From the NCBI GenBank assembly GCA_910576125.1, contig CAJTHM010000015.1, positions 18,928-82,927 of the forward strand: DNA of 64,000 bases. The letters are read 5' to 3'. Of the stretch, positions 50,210-59,429 are shown piece by piece. This DNA is from Lachnospiraceae bacterium (GTDB lineage: Bacteria > Bacillota > Clostridia > Lachnospirales > Lachnospiraceae). The notes under the pieces are model-generated. The model was not told the DNA's origin. It did no database searches and was given only the letters and a program-made list of their open reading frames with translations. The translations under genes were made by a program, and so were the position numbers. The first letter of the stretch is position 1, and the number at the start of each line of letters is the position of its first letter.

Positions 50210-51003
50210 TCAACTCCTCCTGCGCTGTCCACCGGCACCAGTTTGCCGTGCAGCACATTCCTGGCATTGTCGAACACATAGGCGCAGGTGGACAGCACCA
50301 CATAGCGCGCCTCGCCGTCCAGCTCCACATCCGCCTGGAAATCAGATAGCTCCAGACATTTTGCCAGGTAATCGTCCAGCTCCTCCCCGGGGCCCATGAA
50401 GATTGTATAAGTCTCCGAATAAGCCGATGTGGTATAGCCGCTGAATAAGTCAATCCGGAAGTCCTGCTCCGGGGTCAGCAGCCATATGACCGGATGCTCC
50501 TCATAGAATGTCTGGTCAGCCCATTCGTCCAGCACCGCGAACATGGAGCCGTTCTTCATATGGTGGCCGTAGATGATTGTATTGGAATCCTTGAAATCTC
50601 TGCTGTTCAATGCCTCCACAAAAATCGAACCGGCCGGATTGGCGGAACCGTCATAGCTGCTGCGCAGATACTGGTCATTGTCTTCCCCCTGCAGAACCGG
50701 GTAGTTGATGGCCGTCCCCTCACAGTACAGCCAGCCGATAATGTCCTCGTTGACCTCTTTCAATCCGGAGAAATCCACCGTGATCGGCGCTGTCACCGGC
50801 CCGGTTCCTGCCTCTTTGCTCCCGCCATTGTCCGCAGGCTGCCCGCTTCCGGCAACTGTTATCTCTGTAAAGCTGTCCGCCATCTCGGCGTAGCGCCGGT
50901 CATTTTCCTGGTACTGATGGTATATGACCACCACATATGTGGTGGAACCGATAAACACTGCCAATAGCAGTATCACAATTATCCTGCGAATCCATTTTTT
51001 CAT
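50194..51003 (-). CDS. srtB: Class B sortase
   Basis: This is a 269-residue transpeptidase with a single N-terminal membrane helix (RIIVILLLAVFIGSTTYVVV). The catalytic motifs are YGHHMKNGSMFAVL (His, with the class B GHHM form), and YVVLSTCAYVFDNARNVLHGKLVPV (Cys and Arg). Class B sortases anchor specific proteins, typically with NPQTN-like or divergent motifs, and in Clostridia may serve as the housekeeping enzyme. No obvious substrate gene is adjacent; LPSTG/LPETG proteins of the fibre locus 13 kb away are candidates for the final wall-linking step. It is placed between addB and addA. GGTGAAC precedes the ATG. Confidence 0.9.
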   Translation of the reverse strand: MKKWIRRIIVILLLAVFIGSTTYVVVIYHQYQENDRRYAEMADSFTEITVAGSGQPADNGGSKEAGTGPVTAPITVDFSGLKEVNEDIIGWLYCEGTAINYPVLQGEDNDQYLRSSYDGSANPAGSIFVEALNSRDFKDSNTIIYGHHMKNGSMFAVLDEWADQTFYEEHPVIWLLTPEQDFRIDLFSGYTTSAYSETYTIFMGPGEELDDYLAKCLELSDFQADVELDGEARYVVLSTCAYVFDNARNVLHGKLVPVDSAGGVEKPRS

Positions 51004-51095
51004 AGTTCACCTGCAATCCAGGCTATAGATGCCCGTTTTTGTGTGGCTGGAATTCCACATATTTAGTGTAAGTATACTCCAGCCGATTTAAAAAT

Positions 51096-54000
51096 TCAAG
51101 ATGGCTGGGCGTCTTTTCCATAGCCCTTTCCCAAATCCGGCGCTGTCCTTTCCTCCATCCGCTTCAGCGCCTCCCCGCTGTCCATATCCTCCAGCCTGCG
51201 CTTGGTACAGCCCGGCATGGCAGGCTCAAAGCCGCAGACTTTTTTATAGGTACAGTAAGTGCATGCCTCCTCGCTGCCTTTCTCATAAGGGTTCAGGGAA
51301 ATGGTACCGTCCAGAATCTCCCGGCCGATATCCGCTATTTTACGGCTCACATAGTCGGACACAGTTCGCAGCTCCTCTCCGCTTAAGACAGAGGAGCGGG
51401 CGGAGAAGCTGCCGTCTTTTTTCCGCTCCACGGGAATCACATCGGACTTATCCCCCATCTCCCCGTCCAGCAGCTCCACGATGCCCGGCTCGCTGCTCAC
51501 CACGCCGTTCATGCGCAGCTGCTTTCCAATCTGTTCGTTGATTTCTTCCTCCGTCAGTTCCACGGGCGTCTCCACGGAAGGGTCGTCAATGCGGTAATAC
51601 AGCAGCGCGGCGGGCACGATTTCTTTTCCGCGGTGGCGCCTGGATTCCTCCTCCGCCGCCGCGTTCATATAGACCACCAGCTGGAGCTGGAGCCCGTAGT
51701 AAAGCGCCGCCAAATCGAACTTCCTGCGGCCGGATTTGTAATCGATGACCTTGATATATACTTTTTCCTCATCCTCCGCCACGTCGATCCTGTCGATGCG
51801 CCCCTGGAGGCGCATTTTCTCCTGCTCCGACAGGGCCACGTTGACGCTCTCCAGATTGTCCGCATGGCGGAAAGAAAGTTCAAAGGATTCCGGCACGAAG
51901 CTCCCCCGCTGCAGCTGCTTCTGGAGGGTCAGCACCGTCCGGGTCAGGATGCGCCCCATCCTGGTGATGGCATACTCGTTCCTGGCACTGCTGTAAAGGA
52001 CGGTGCTTCCATAGTCCGCCGCATAGTGCTCCAGCGCGTCGCGCACCTGCGTCTCGGCAAATTCCCGGGGAAAGTCGAACCAGGTATATCCTTTTTCTTT
52101 CAGCTTGTCCGCGAACTGCTCCAGAATGGCATGGTACACATTTCCCATGTCCACATTTTCAAAAGAAAATTCTTTTCGCTCCCGGAGAGTCAGGCCATAC
52201 TGCAGGAAATGCCGGTAAGCGCAGGCCGCATAGGTCTCCAGGCGGGTGACGCTGGTCTCCAGCTGCACGCCGTAGAGGGCCCTTGCCACCGCCGCGGACA
52301 GCCCCGTATCCCGGTACCGCCTGAAAGCGGCCTCCGTCAGGAAATCACGCTTCCCCTTAAGCCCCTCCTCACCGTATGCCTGATAGATGGTGAAAAATTC
52401 CTGCTCTTCCTGGCCCTTTACGGCGCCCTCCACATATTCCCTTAAGCCTCTTGCCAGGTATGCCGCCCCCTCCTGGCCTGTCACAATCTGCTCCAGGACG
52501 CTTCTGCGCTGGGGATACTGCACCATAATTTGCGGGAAAAGTTTCCGCACCACATCCACCAGATAGGCGGGGCGGATAGATTTCCCGGCGCTGTTCACCT
52601 TGGACCAGGACAGATAGAGCCGCCTGGATGGCTTGGTCATATTCAGATAGAGATAAAATCTCTGGATGTACATCTGCTGCCTGGGGCTTGGAGCCAGCTC
52701 CAGCTCGGACTCCCGCAAGAATTCCCGGTCCATGTCCGATATGATGCCGCCTTTGGAGGCTCCCTTGGGAATATTGCCGTCGTTCACGCCCAGGAAAAAG
52801 AGCATCTTCACCTGCTGCAGCCTGGTGCGCTCCATATCTCCCACCAGCACCCTGTCCACATTCTGGGGGATAGTGCCCACCTGAATCTCCCCAAAGCCTG
52901 CCTCCAGGATTTCCGCGAACTCTTTCAAGGAAATCGTCTCCTCCCCCAAAAGGGCGTATATCTGGTCCAGAAGCTCCATCACCAGGCGATAGATCTGTGC
53001 ATATTCCCTGGCGCGGACCTGCTCCCCCGCCTCCTCAAAGCTTTTCTGGTATGCGGAGAGCTTCTGCTGGACCTGGTTCTGCACCAGGAAGTCATAGAGC
53101 CCGTTCACATAGACTTTCACAGGCTCTTTTCCTTTCAGGTGCAGCATTTCCACCTGCTCCATCATACGCTCCCGCAGGGCGTTCATCTCCGCTAAGGCTA
53201 ACTCTCCCTCCGTGGCATACCCCTCTGCCACGGCTGGCTCCTGTTCCATGGAAAGTTCCTGTTCCATGGAAAGCCTTTCTTCCATCTCCCGGGTCTTGCG
53301 GGTGAAGAGGCGGCTGTAGGCCCGGTATCCCTTGACGCCGGTCTGCAGACAGTAATTCTCCAGCCGGTCCACCTCCTCCCAGGTCAGGTCAGCCAGGCCG
53401 CTGCGCAGGTAATGGAAGACGGACTCATAGGAAAAATCCTTTATGTACAGCTCCAGAGCGCTTTTGATGTACTCAATCAAGGGATTCAGGGTGATTTTCC
53501 TGGTACGGTCTATATAGCAGGGAATGTCCATCTGGACGAACTCTGTCTCCACATAGGGAGCGTATGCCGCCAAATCCCCTGAAATCACTGCAATGTCGCG
53601 GAAAGCCACCCCCTCCTCACGAATCAGACGGCAGATTTCCAGTCCGGTCTGGCGCACCTCCTCCTTGGGATCAGTGGTCTCGAACAGCCGGATTTCCTGC
53701 TGCTCCTGCTCATAGGGGTGGAAGCCATAACGAAATATATATTTTTCCAGATGCTGCAGCGCAGGGGCATTCTGGAAACGATTGGAAACGTTATGTCTGA
53801 TGAGGCAGTTCGCGTCCCGGGCAGTTCTGTCCGGCTGCGCAGACAAAATCATCACATCCCGCCTGCGCTCCACAGAGAGCGCCTCCGCCTGCCTGTCCAA
53901 ATCGGCCACAGTCTTCTTGCTGAGATGGAACAGGTTCTGCTCTCCGTTGTGCACATAAGGATTTTCTTCCTCGCCCACCGCCAGCGTGACGATCACTTCT

Positions 54001-54668
54001 CCGCACAGGCCCATCAGCCCGGAAATCACCCGAATCTGGACAGGCGTAAAGCCGGTGAACCCATCGAATACCACCACGCTTCCGGGCAGAAGCTTTGATT
54101 TCGGAAGAGCCCGGCAGAGTACGTCCAGAGTCTCCTCAGTGGTGATGAAGTTGCCGCGGATGTACTCCAGAAAGCCCTTGTACAGCGTCTGCAGGTCTTT
54201 CAGCTTCTGCACCAGAGCTCCCCTTTTTTTCGCGAAGTCGATCAGTCTGTCCACATCCTCCGCGCCGATGCCATATTGCATGAACTCGGAGATGGCGCTT
54301 TTCACCTCGTGGATGTATCCCTGTCTGTGGAGGAATCCTCCCAGGGTGGGCAGCTGGCCTTTTAAGTTCGCCGCCACTTTCTGGAGCACCAGGCTCTTTC
54401 CCGTATCGTCCAGCACAGGGACTTCCCATCCTCCCGCCTCCTCTAAAATGCGGTGGCCCAGGCGGCCGAAACTGAGCACGTCGATGTTCAGGATGCCGCC
54501 CTTATCGCTTAAGAGCACCAGGTCTTTCTGTGTCTGCATGGTGAACTGGTCCGGCACGATGATAAAGAAATTCTGTTTCGGATTCCGGGCCGCCCGCCGG
54601 ACAATTTCTTCATATAATAATCTGCTTTTTCCGGCTCCTGAAAAGCCGAAGTAGAATTGCAGGCTCAT
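51096..54668 (-). CDS. addB: ATP-dependent nuclease subunit B
   Basis: This is a roughly 1190-residue partner of AddA. The N-terminal Walker A GFSGAGKSRLLYEEI is the non-translocating helicase-like ATP site; the C-terminal nuclease domain carries VIDYKSGRRKFDLAALYYGLQ. Four iron-sulfur cluster Cys are placed as expected: one in YAACAYRHF near residue 810 and three in ACTYCTYKKVCGFEP near the C-terminus. The start is ATG 54668 (MSLQFYFGFSG) behind AAAGGAC; earlier in-frame codons have no site. A short repeat (SMEQE twice) occurs in the middle. The gene precedes srtB. Confidence 0.94.
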   Translation of the reverse strand: MSLQFYFGFSGAGKSRLLYEEIVRRAARNPKQNFFIIVPDQFTMQTQKDLVLLSDKGGILNIDVLSFGRLGHRILEEAGGWEVPVLDDTGKSLVLQKVAANLKGQLPTLGGFLHRQGYIHEVKSAISEFMQYGIGAEDVDRLIDFAKKRGALVQKLKDLQTLYKGFLEYIRGNFITTEETLDVLCRALPKSKLLPGSVVVFDGFTGFTPVQIRVISGLMGLCGEVIVTLAVGEEENPYVHNGEQNLFHLSKKTVADLDRQAEALSVERRRDVMILSAQPDRTARDANCLIRHNVSNRFQNAPALQHLEKYIFRYGFHPYEQEQQEIRLFETTDPKEEVRQTGLEICRLIREEGVAFRDIAVISGDLAAYAPYVETEFVQMDIPCYIDRTRKITLNPLIEYIKSALELYIKDFSYESVFHYLRSGLADLTWEEVDRLENYCLQTGVKGYRAYSRLFTRKTREMEERLSMEQELSMEQEPAVAEGYATEGELALAEMNALRERMMEQVEMLHLKGKEPVKVYVNGLYDFLVQNQVQQKLSAYQKSFEEAGEQVRAREYAQIYRLVMELLDQIYALLGEETISLKEFAEILEAGFGEIQVGTIPQNVDRVLVGDMERTRLQQVKMLFFLGVNDGNIPKGASKGGIISDMDREFLRESELELAPSPRQQMYIQRFYLYLNMTKPSRRLYLSWSKVNSAGKSIRPAYLVDVVRKLFPQIMVQYPQRRSVLEQIVTGQEGAAYLARGLREYVEGAVKGQEEQEFFTIYQAYGEEGLKGKRDFLTEAAFRRYRDTGLSAAVARALYGVQLETSVTRLETYAACAYRHFLQYGLTLRERKEFSFENVDMGNVYHAILEQFADKLKEKGYTWFDFPREFAETQVRDALEHYAADYGSTVLYSSARNEYAITRMGRILTRTVLTLQKQLQRGSFVPESFELSFRHADNLESVNVALSEQEKMRLQGRIDRIDVAEDEEKVYIKVIDYKSGRRKFDLAALYYGLQLQLVVYMNAAAEEESRRHRGKEIVPAALLYYRIDDPSVETPVELTEEEINEQIGKQLRMNGVVSSEPGIVELLDGEMGDKSDVIPVERKKDGSFSARSSVLSGEELRTVSDYVSRKIADIGREILDGTISLNPYEKGSEEACTYCTYKKVCGFEPAMPGCTKRRLEDMDSGEALKRMEERTAPDLGKGYGKDAQPS

Positions 54669-54695
54669 GTTGTGTCCTTTCTTCCCGGAACGCCC

Positions 54696-54711
54696 GCTTT
54701 CCATGGAAAGC
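54696..54711. repeat. 16 bp perfect palindrome upstream of addB
   Basis: GCTTTCCATGGAAAGC is self-complementary and lies 28 bp upstream of the addB start codon; a half-copy, CGCTTTCCATGGGA, follows at 54731. Similar TTCCATGGAAAG strings occur twice within addB itself near 53250-53275. It could be an operator or a dispersed repeat. Confidence 0.4.
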
Positions 54712-54812
54712 TTGATTTCCACATATCATCCGCTTTCCATGGGATGCCCCTCTTCCATAGTTCGGCACACGATGCCGCCTCAAAACATAATCTCTGACAG
54801 CTTCCGGCAGGC

Positions 54813-55070
54813 TCAAAGGCAGAACCGCCATAGATAGTCCGCGGCCTCCTCGGCGTAGTCGATGCCGATTCGCTTTGCTGCATGTATCTGCTCCGGTTTC
54901 ACGACGATTCCCTCTGTGACACAGAATGTGTCACTGGTCACCATGTCCACGTCATTGTCAGCTTTAGTGACTCCCGCCTCTTGTAAAAAACTTCCTTGAA
55001 AGGCGTTCCTGCGGCCTTTTTTGTCTGCGTGTTCGGTAACATATCCGGCTTCTTCCCTGGAAAGCCTTTC
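54813..55070 (-). pseudogene. Unassigned start-less reading frame between xthA and addB
   Basis: After a TAA at 55073-55071 the minus strand is open for 85 codons: ERLSREEAGYVTEHADKKG, NAFQGSFLQEAGVTKADNDVD, MVTSDTFCVTEGIVVKPEQIH and AAKRIGIDYAEEAADYLWRFCL, then TGA. The composition is protein-like, with acidic and hydrophobic residues well mixed, but there is no ATG until the middle (MVTSDT) and no ribosome binding site. I do not recognise the family. It may be the 3' end of a decayed gene, or a short protein beginning at the internal Met. Nothing else is seen in the 450 bases between xthA and addB except a palindrome. Confidence 0.35.
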
Positions 55071-55122
55071 TTACATGCCCTGTTTCTGCTCTTCTCTGTA
55101 CCGCCTGTCTCCCCGGGCACCG

Positions 55123-55878
55123 TCACTCTTTCAGATCCAGCTCCACCGGGCAGTGGTCAGATCCCATGACATCCGGATGAATCTTCGCGTCCGCCAGCCG
55201 TTCTTTCAGGCTCTCCGAGGCCACAAAGTAGTCGATACGCCAGCCGACGTTCCTGGCCCTGGCCTGTCCCATATAGGACCACCAGGAATAAGCGTCTTTC
55301 AAATCCGGGTAGAAATGCCGGAACGTGTCCACGAATCCGTTCTCCAGCACCCTGCCGAAGCATTCCCTCTCCTCATCGGTAAATCCCGCGTTGCGGCGGT
55401 TGGTCTTGGGATTCTTCAAATCAATCTCCTTGTGGGCCACGTTCAGGTCGCCGCAGTAGATTACGGGCTTGCGCTCCTCCAGCCCTTTGATATACTTCAG
55501 GAACGCCGCCTCCCACTCCATGCGGTATCCCAGCCTGGTCAGCTCCCTCTGGGAATTGGGCACATAGACCGCTATGACGAAATAATCCTTATATTCTGCC
55601 GTAATCACGCGCCCCTCGCGGTCGTGCTCCTCCACGCCGATGCCGCAGGTCACTTTCAGGGGCTCTTCTTTCGTGAACAGCGCCGTCCCTGAGTAGCCTT
55701 TCTTTTCCGCGTAATTCCAGTACTGATAGAAACCCGGCAGGTCCATCTCTATCTGCCCCGCCTGCAGCTTCGTCTCCTGCAGACAGAAAATGTCCGCGTC
55801 CGCTTCGTTGAAATATTCCATGAATCCTTTCTGCATGCATGCCCGCAGTCCGTTCACGTTCCATGATATCAGTTTCAT
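55123..55878 (-). CDS. xthA: Exodeoxyribonuclease III / AP endonuclease
   Basis: This is a 251-residue base-excision repair enzyme that nicks DNA at abasic sites and trims 3' ends. Motifs: MKLISWNVNGLRA, FCLQETKLQAGQ (catalytic Glu), YSGTALFTKEEP, VIYCGDLNVAHKEIDL (Asp and Asn), DAYSWWSYMGQARARNVGWRIDY and GSDHCPVELDL (catalytic Asp-His). Length fits the ExoIII/ExoA family. GAGGTGG is five bases before ATG 55878; in-frame codons further upstream are not supported. It lies upstream of addB on the same strand, so the region groups two DNA repair systems. Confidence 0.94.
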   Translation of the reverse strand: MKLISWNVNGLRACMQKGFMEYFNEADADIFCLQETKLQAGQIEMDLPGFYQYWNYAEKKGYSGTALFTKEEPLKVTCGIGVEEHDREGRVITAEYKDYFVIAVYVPNSQRELTRLGYRMEWEAAFLKYIKGLEERKPVIYCGDLNVAHKEIDLKNPKTNRRNAGFTDEERECFGRVLENGFVDTFRHFYPDLKDAYSWWSYMGQARARNVGWRIDYFVASESLKERLADAKIHPDVMGSDHCPVELDLKE

Positions 55879-56061
55879 AATCCACCTCGTCTCTGCCCTG
55901 CCTTTCATCCGCGCACAGGGCTTTTTCCCGGAATGCTCTTCTTCCCGGAATGTTCTTCATTCCATTCCACTATCATAACACGGCTTCCTCGTTTTCGCCA
56001 GTACATCGTCATATTTCCGCCTATATTTCTTTGTGTATATTTCTTTGCCCGAAAACGGTTG

Positions 56062-56090
56062 TTGAATCCCCATAGGTTCCATGCTATACT
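56062..56090 (+). promoter_or_regulatory. Promoter of the HAD-IIA phosphatase gene
   Basis: TTGAAT (56062-56067) and TATACT (56085-56090) are 17 bp apart, with TGC forming an extended -10. It is 77 bases before the ATG. Confidence 0.6.
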
Positions 56091-56166
56091 AGGTAGAGAT
56101 TTTTACTGCAAATCCCAGACACCGGAACCAGAAATATGTCAACGACAATAAAGGCAGGTAACTGAT

Positions 56167-57000
56167 ATGGCCCAGAATTTCGATTCCCTGAAGCATAAAA
56201 AACTGTTCCTCTTCGACATAGACGGCACGCTGGCCGTAGGGGACACCCTCTATGAGGGCAGCGCCGATCTGCTGGCCTACATTGAAGCCTCCGGCGGCAA
56301 GGCATATTATATCACCAACAATTCTACCCGCAGCGGCCGGGATTATGTGGAAAAATTCCGGAGGGCCTTTCATCTGGAGACCACAAAGGACCAGTTCATT
56401 ACTTCCGGCTATATGGCCCTGCGCTTCCTGCAGGAGCATTATCCAAATGGAAAAATCTTTGTCCTGGGCACCGCCTCTTTCATAAAAGAGCTTCGGCAAA
56501 ACGGCCTGGATATCACAGAGACCGCAGAAGAAGATATCGACTGCGTAGTAACCGCCTACGACAGCGAGCTGACCTATGAAAAGCTGATACAGGCCTGTAA
56601 AGTCCTGTCCACCGCGGACATGCCTTTCTACGGCACCAATCCCGATTTGTGCTGCCCTGTCGATTTCGGCTTCATCCCGGACTGCGGCGCCATCTGCAAC
56701 ATGCTGACGGACGCTACCGGCAGGAAACCTGTCTATCTGGGCAAGCCCAGCAAGAGCGTGGTGGATCTGTGCCTGTCCCTGTCCGGCTTTTCCAGGGATG
56801 AGACGCTGGTGGTGGGGGACAGGCTCTATACCGACATCGCCTGCGGCATCAACGGAGGCGTGGAGACCTGCGTGGTGTTCACCGGGGAGGCCAGACCGGA
56901 GGACATGGCTGACACGCCCTATCCCGCAGACTACTGTTTCGGCAATGTAAAAGAGCTTCTGATGCACTGCACCGAAGCTCAGAATCGCAATTTCAGATGA
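56167..57000 (+). CDS. HAD-IIA family phosphatase (NagD/AraL-like)
   Basis: This is a 277-residue enzyme. LFLFDIDGTLAVGDTLYEGS carries the nucleophile Asp and acid/base Asp; AYYITNNSTRS is motif II; the C2-type cap lies between (residues about 85-185, with FYGTNPDLCCPVDFGFIPDCGAI); YLGKPSK supplies the Lys and LVVGDRLYTDIACGINGG the metal-binding Asp. NagD/AraL-type proteins dephosphorylate sugar or nucleotide monophosphates, often as damage-control enzymes. The substrate cannot be read from sequence. It has its own promoter. The last 8 bp overlap the convergent DegV gene. Confidence 0.88.
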   Translation: MAQNFDSLKHKKLFLFDIDGTLAVGDTLYEGSADLLAYIEASGGKAYYITNNSTRSGRDYVEKFRRAFHLETTKDQFITSGYMALRFLQEHYPNGKIFVLGTASFIKELRQNGLDITETAEEDIDCVVTAYDSELTYEKLIQACKVLSTADMPFYGTNPDLCCPVDFGFIPDCGAICNMLTDATGRKPVYLGKPSKSVVDLCLSLSGFSRDETLVVGDRLYTDIACGINGGVETCVVFTGEARPEDMADTPYPADYCFGNVKELLMHCTEAQNRNFR

Positions 57001-57901
57001 TGCCTTTCTCAATGATGCCGAAGCCCAGCGGATAAGGTCCTGTGTGCACGCTGATGGTAGCCCCAATCTGATAGATGGGGATGTCCTGCTTGCTGACATG
57101 ATATCCTTTATCCCGCAGCACCTCCAGCGTATGCTCCCTGAACGCTACGGCCTCCTCATAGTCATATCCAAAGCCTATGGCGATGCTGTAGCGCTCTATC
57201 TTTCTTCCGTTCTCCTCCAGATACTCCAACAGCAGGCCGATGGCCTTTTCCGTAGTGCGCTTTCTGCCTCTGCCGATGCCGGACGGGAAGATTTCCCCCT
57301 CTTTCAGCGTAATGACCGGACGGATGCCCAGCACGCTGCCCGCTACCGCCGATACTTTTCCGATGCGCCCCCCATGCTTTAAGTACTCCATGTCTCCCAC
57401 GGTAAAGAAAATCCTTCCCGTGCTCTTGATTTCCTCCAGCCTGGCCACGCACGCGTCATACGGCATCCCGCTGTCCCGGAGCCTGGCCGCCTCCAGCACG
57501 TACTGCCCCTGCAGCACTGTGTTTATGGTGGCGTCAATCACGGTAATCACCGCCTCCGGCAGGGTCTCCAGCACGATTTCCCTGGCATTCAGTGCGGACT
57601 GCATGGAACCGCTGAATTTTGTGGTGATGCAGATGCAGATGACGGGAATGCCTTTCTCCGCATAGGGCATAAAGACATCCACGTAATCCTGAGTGGAGGG
57701 CATGGAAGACTTCGGGTACACGCCTTTCCTGTCCACCATCTGCTGATAAAAGTCCCTGATGTCAATTTCCACGTTTTCTTTCAGATAACGGGTATCGTCA
57801 AAGGACACATAAAAAGGAACCACCGTAATATTCTTCTCAGCCGCCAGTTCTTTCGGCAGATCGCAGGAACCATCGCTGATGATGTGATATGCTTCATTCA
57901 T
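56993..57901 (-). CDS. DegV family fatty-acid-binding protein
   Basis: This 302-residue protein has the DegV/FakB fold. YHIISDGSCDLPKELAAEKNI opens the N-terminal domain; SSMPSTQDYVDVF and ICITTKFSGSMQSALNARE line the fatty-acid pocket (the Ser/Thr pair after the TTKFSG turn); the second domain has VGDMEYLKHGGRIGKVSAVAG and RPVITLKEGEI; VHTGPYPLGFGI ends it. FakB proteins bind fatty acids and present them to FakA for phosphorylation. fakA is not in the window. GAAAGGC lies upstream of the ATG. The gene ends 8 bp inside the convergent HAD gene. Confidence 0.9.
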   Translation of the reverse strand: MNEAYHIISDGSCDLPKELAAEKNITVVPFYVSFDDTRYLKENVEIDIRDFYQQMVDRKGVYPKSSMPSTQDYVDVFMPYAEKGIPVICICITTKFSGSMQSALNAREIVLETLPEAVITVIDATINTVLQGQYVLEAARLRDSGMPYDACVARLEEIKSTGRIFFTVGDMEYLKHGGRIGKVSAVAGSVLGIRPVITLKEGEIFPSGIGRGRKRTTEKAIGLLLEYLEENGRKIERYSIAIGFGYDYEEAVAFREHTLEVLRDKGYHVSKQDIPIYQIGATISVHTGPYPLGFGIIEKGII

Positions 57902-58072
57902 AAAATCTTTGCCTTTCGTACAAGTATCTTTATAAGGTATAGGATACCACTTCCGGTTTAAAATGGCAACTGATTTTATTTCAAAAAACGTATTTTATGG
58001 TTTCCCAATCTTTTTATTGCGGTTTAGATAACTACTTATCGCGGCAGCAATCCGGGTGCGCCTTTGCAGTCT

Positions 58073-59353
58073 TCAGAAATCCATTTCCTTTGACCTGTCT
58101 TCATCGCACTCGTGCACCACCGGGCATTCCAGCTGCCGGTACAACGGCTCCCCGATAAAATCCCTGGCCCAGGCAACCCTTTCCGCTTCCCTCTCTGTGC
58201 CCATATCCCTCATGGCATCATAAATGGGCCGTTTCCGCCCCGGAGCGCCGTCCTCCTCTCTTTCCCTGATTCCCAGATGCAGGCCGAATTCCTTCGGATT
58301 ATCCATATAGGCATGATGGGTCATCCACAGAATACCCGGCAGCCGCTTCATCTTCTGATACGCCAATATATATCCCGCTGCCCCCTGAAGCTCCGAAAAC
58401 TCATCCTGTCTGGAATTGAATCCCTGCTCCGACAGGATAATCGGGCGCATCTGCCCCTCATACAGGAAATCTTCCTGTGCCAGGTAAGCATGCAGCACTT
58501 CCATATTTTTGAAAGTAATCAGCTTTGTATCAAAGTAAAACTTCGGAATCCTGTCATTATAGAAATCGGGATAGTTCAGATCCTCCGGGTAGGGATGATA
58601 GGCAATCCCCCATCCGAAATCTCCCATTTCCCTCCCATACTTAAGGACCAGATCCACAATATCCTTTCCCCGGTAAGAACCAAGCGGGCGCGAGGGATAG
58701 AAACTCTCTCCCCAGCAATGGTCCAGGGACAGGAAGACCTGCGCCTCCTCCCAGTACTTATGGGAGGCCTCCCATGTCAGACGCAAAGCCTTCGTGTATT
58801 CTCTCGCATACTCCTCCGCTGTCTTCTCTCCTGCATTTCCCCAGATGCACTGGGTATTTACCTCGTTGGAAACGATAAATCCTGTGATTCTTCCGTATTT
58901 CGCATCGTCCCGCATATAACGGCAGGACAGGAATTCCACAAAGGCACGGTAATAGTCCCTTCCGTCCTCCGTCTCCATGGGAAACGCGCTGATGAACGCG
59001 TTGGGATCCTCTCTGTCAAAGTCCGGATGGATCACTTTTTCCAGCAGAGCCTCCTCCTCATGGCTGCCGAAGCGCTGGGGAGAATTCAACAGGATTGCCG
59101 TGGCGGCGATGCCGTATCCCCATGCATACTGGAGCGTTTTGTCGATTTCCTCCACCTGTGTTTTGTCGAACCAGTATTCCTTTCCCAGACAGGCAAACGG
59201 CAGAGCGTCCTCTCTTTCTTCCGCCCGCAGCAGCGCCGGGAGGTTGATGTTCAGCAAAGTGTGCTCTATCCCCAGAATTCCCAAATCCTCGTTCCCGCAG
59301 CTTAAGGCTTTCTTATTTCGGAAGACCTCCTTTTCATGCGTATACCGTTCCAT
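58073..59353 (-). CDS. DUF5722 glycoside-hydrolase-like protein
   Basis: This 426-residue soluble protein is the last gene of the sugar uptake cluster. It looks like a TIM-barrel glycosidase of the DUF5722 family: NINLPALLRAEE, KTLQYAWGYGIAATAILLN, ITGFIVSNEVNTQCIWG (Asn-Glu pair like the acid/base in clan A glycosidases), VFLSLDHCWG, WGIAYHPYPEDLNYP and PIILSEQGFNS (a Glu in the position of a nucleophile). No signal peptide is visible, so it would act inside on imported oligosaccharide. Activity on any particular sugar is not known. It lies 76 bp after the MalG-type permease gene. Confidence 0.75.
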   Translation of the reverse strand: MERYTHEKEVFRNKKALSCGNEDLGILGIEHTLLNINLPALLRAEEREDALPFACLGKEYWFDKTQVEEIDKTLQYAWGYGIAATAILLNSPQRFGSHEEEALLEKVIHPDFDREDPNAFISAFPMETEDGRDYYRAFVEFLSCRYMRDDAKYGRITGFIVSNEVNTQCIWGNAGEKTAEEYAREYTKALRLTWEASHKYWEEAQVFLSLDHCWGESFYPSRPLGSYRGKDIVDLVLKYGREMGDFGWGIAYHPYPEDLNYPDFYNDRIPKFYFDTKLITFKNMEVLHAYLAQEDFLYEGQMRPIILSEQGFNSRQDEFSELQGAAGYILAYQKMKRLPGILWMTHHAYMDNPKEFGLHLGIREREEDGAPGRKRPIYDAMRDMGTEREAERVAWARDFIGEPLYRQLECPVVHECDEDRSKEMDF

Positions 59354-59429
59354 TCGTTTCTCCTTATTTTATACTGCTTAACAGTCTAAATTTCCGGGTA
59401 ACCCGACTACATAACAGCCGCCTCCGGCC

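Noticed and set aside
54938..55126. 62-codon minus-strand frame beginning MTVPGETGG after xthA
   Set aside because: Very basic, no ribosome binding site, and in a different frame from the more protein-like sequence at 54813-55070.
56089..57099. 336-codon minus-strand frame opposite the HAD-IIA gene
   Set aside because: The plus strand carries a complete phosphatase with all catalytic motifs; the minus frame has none.
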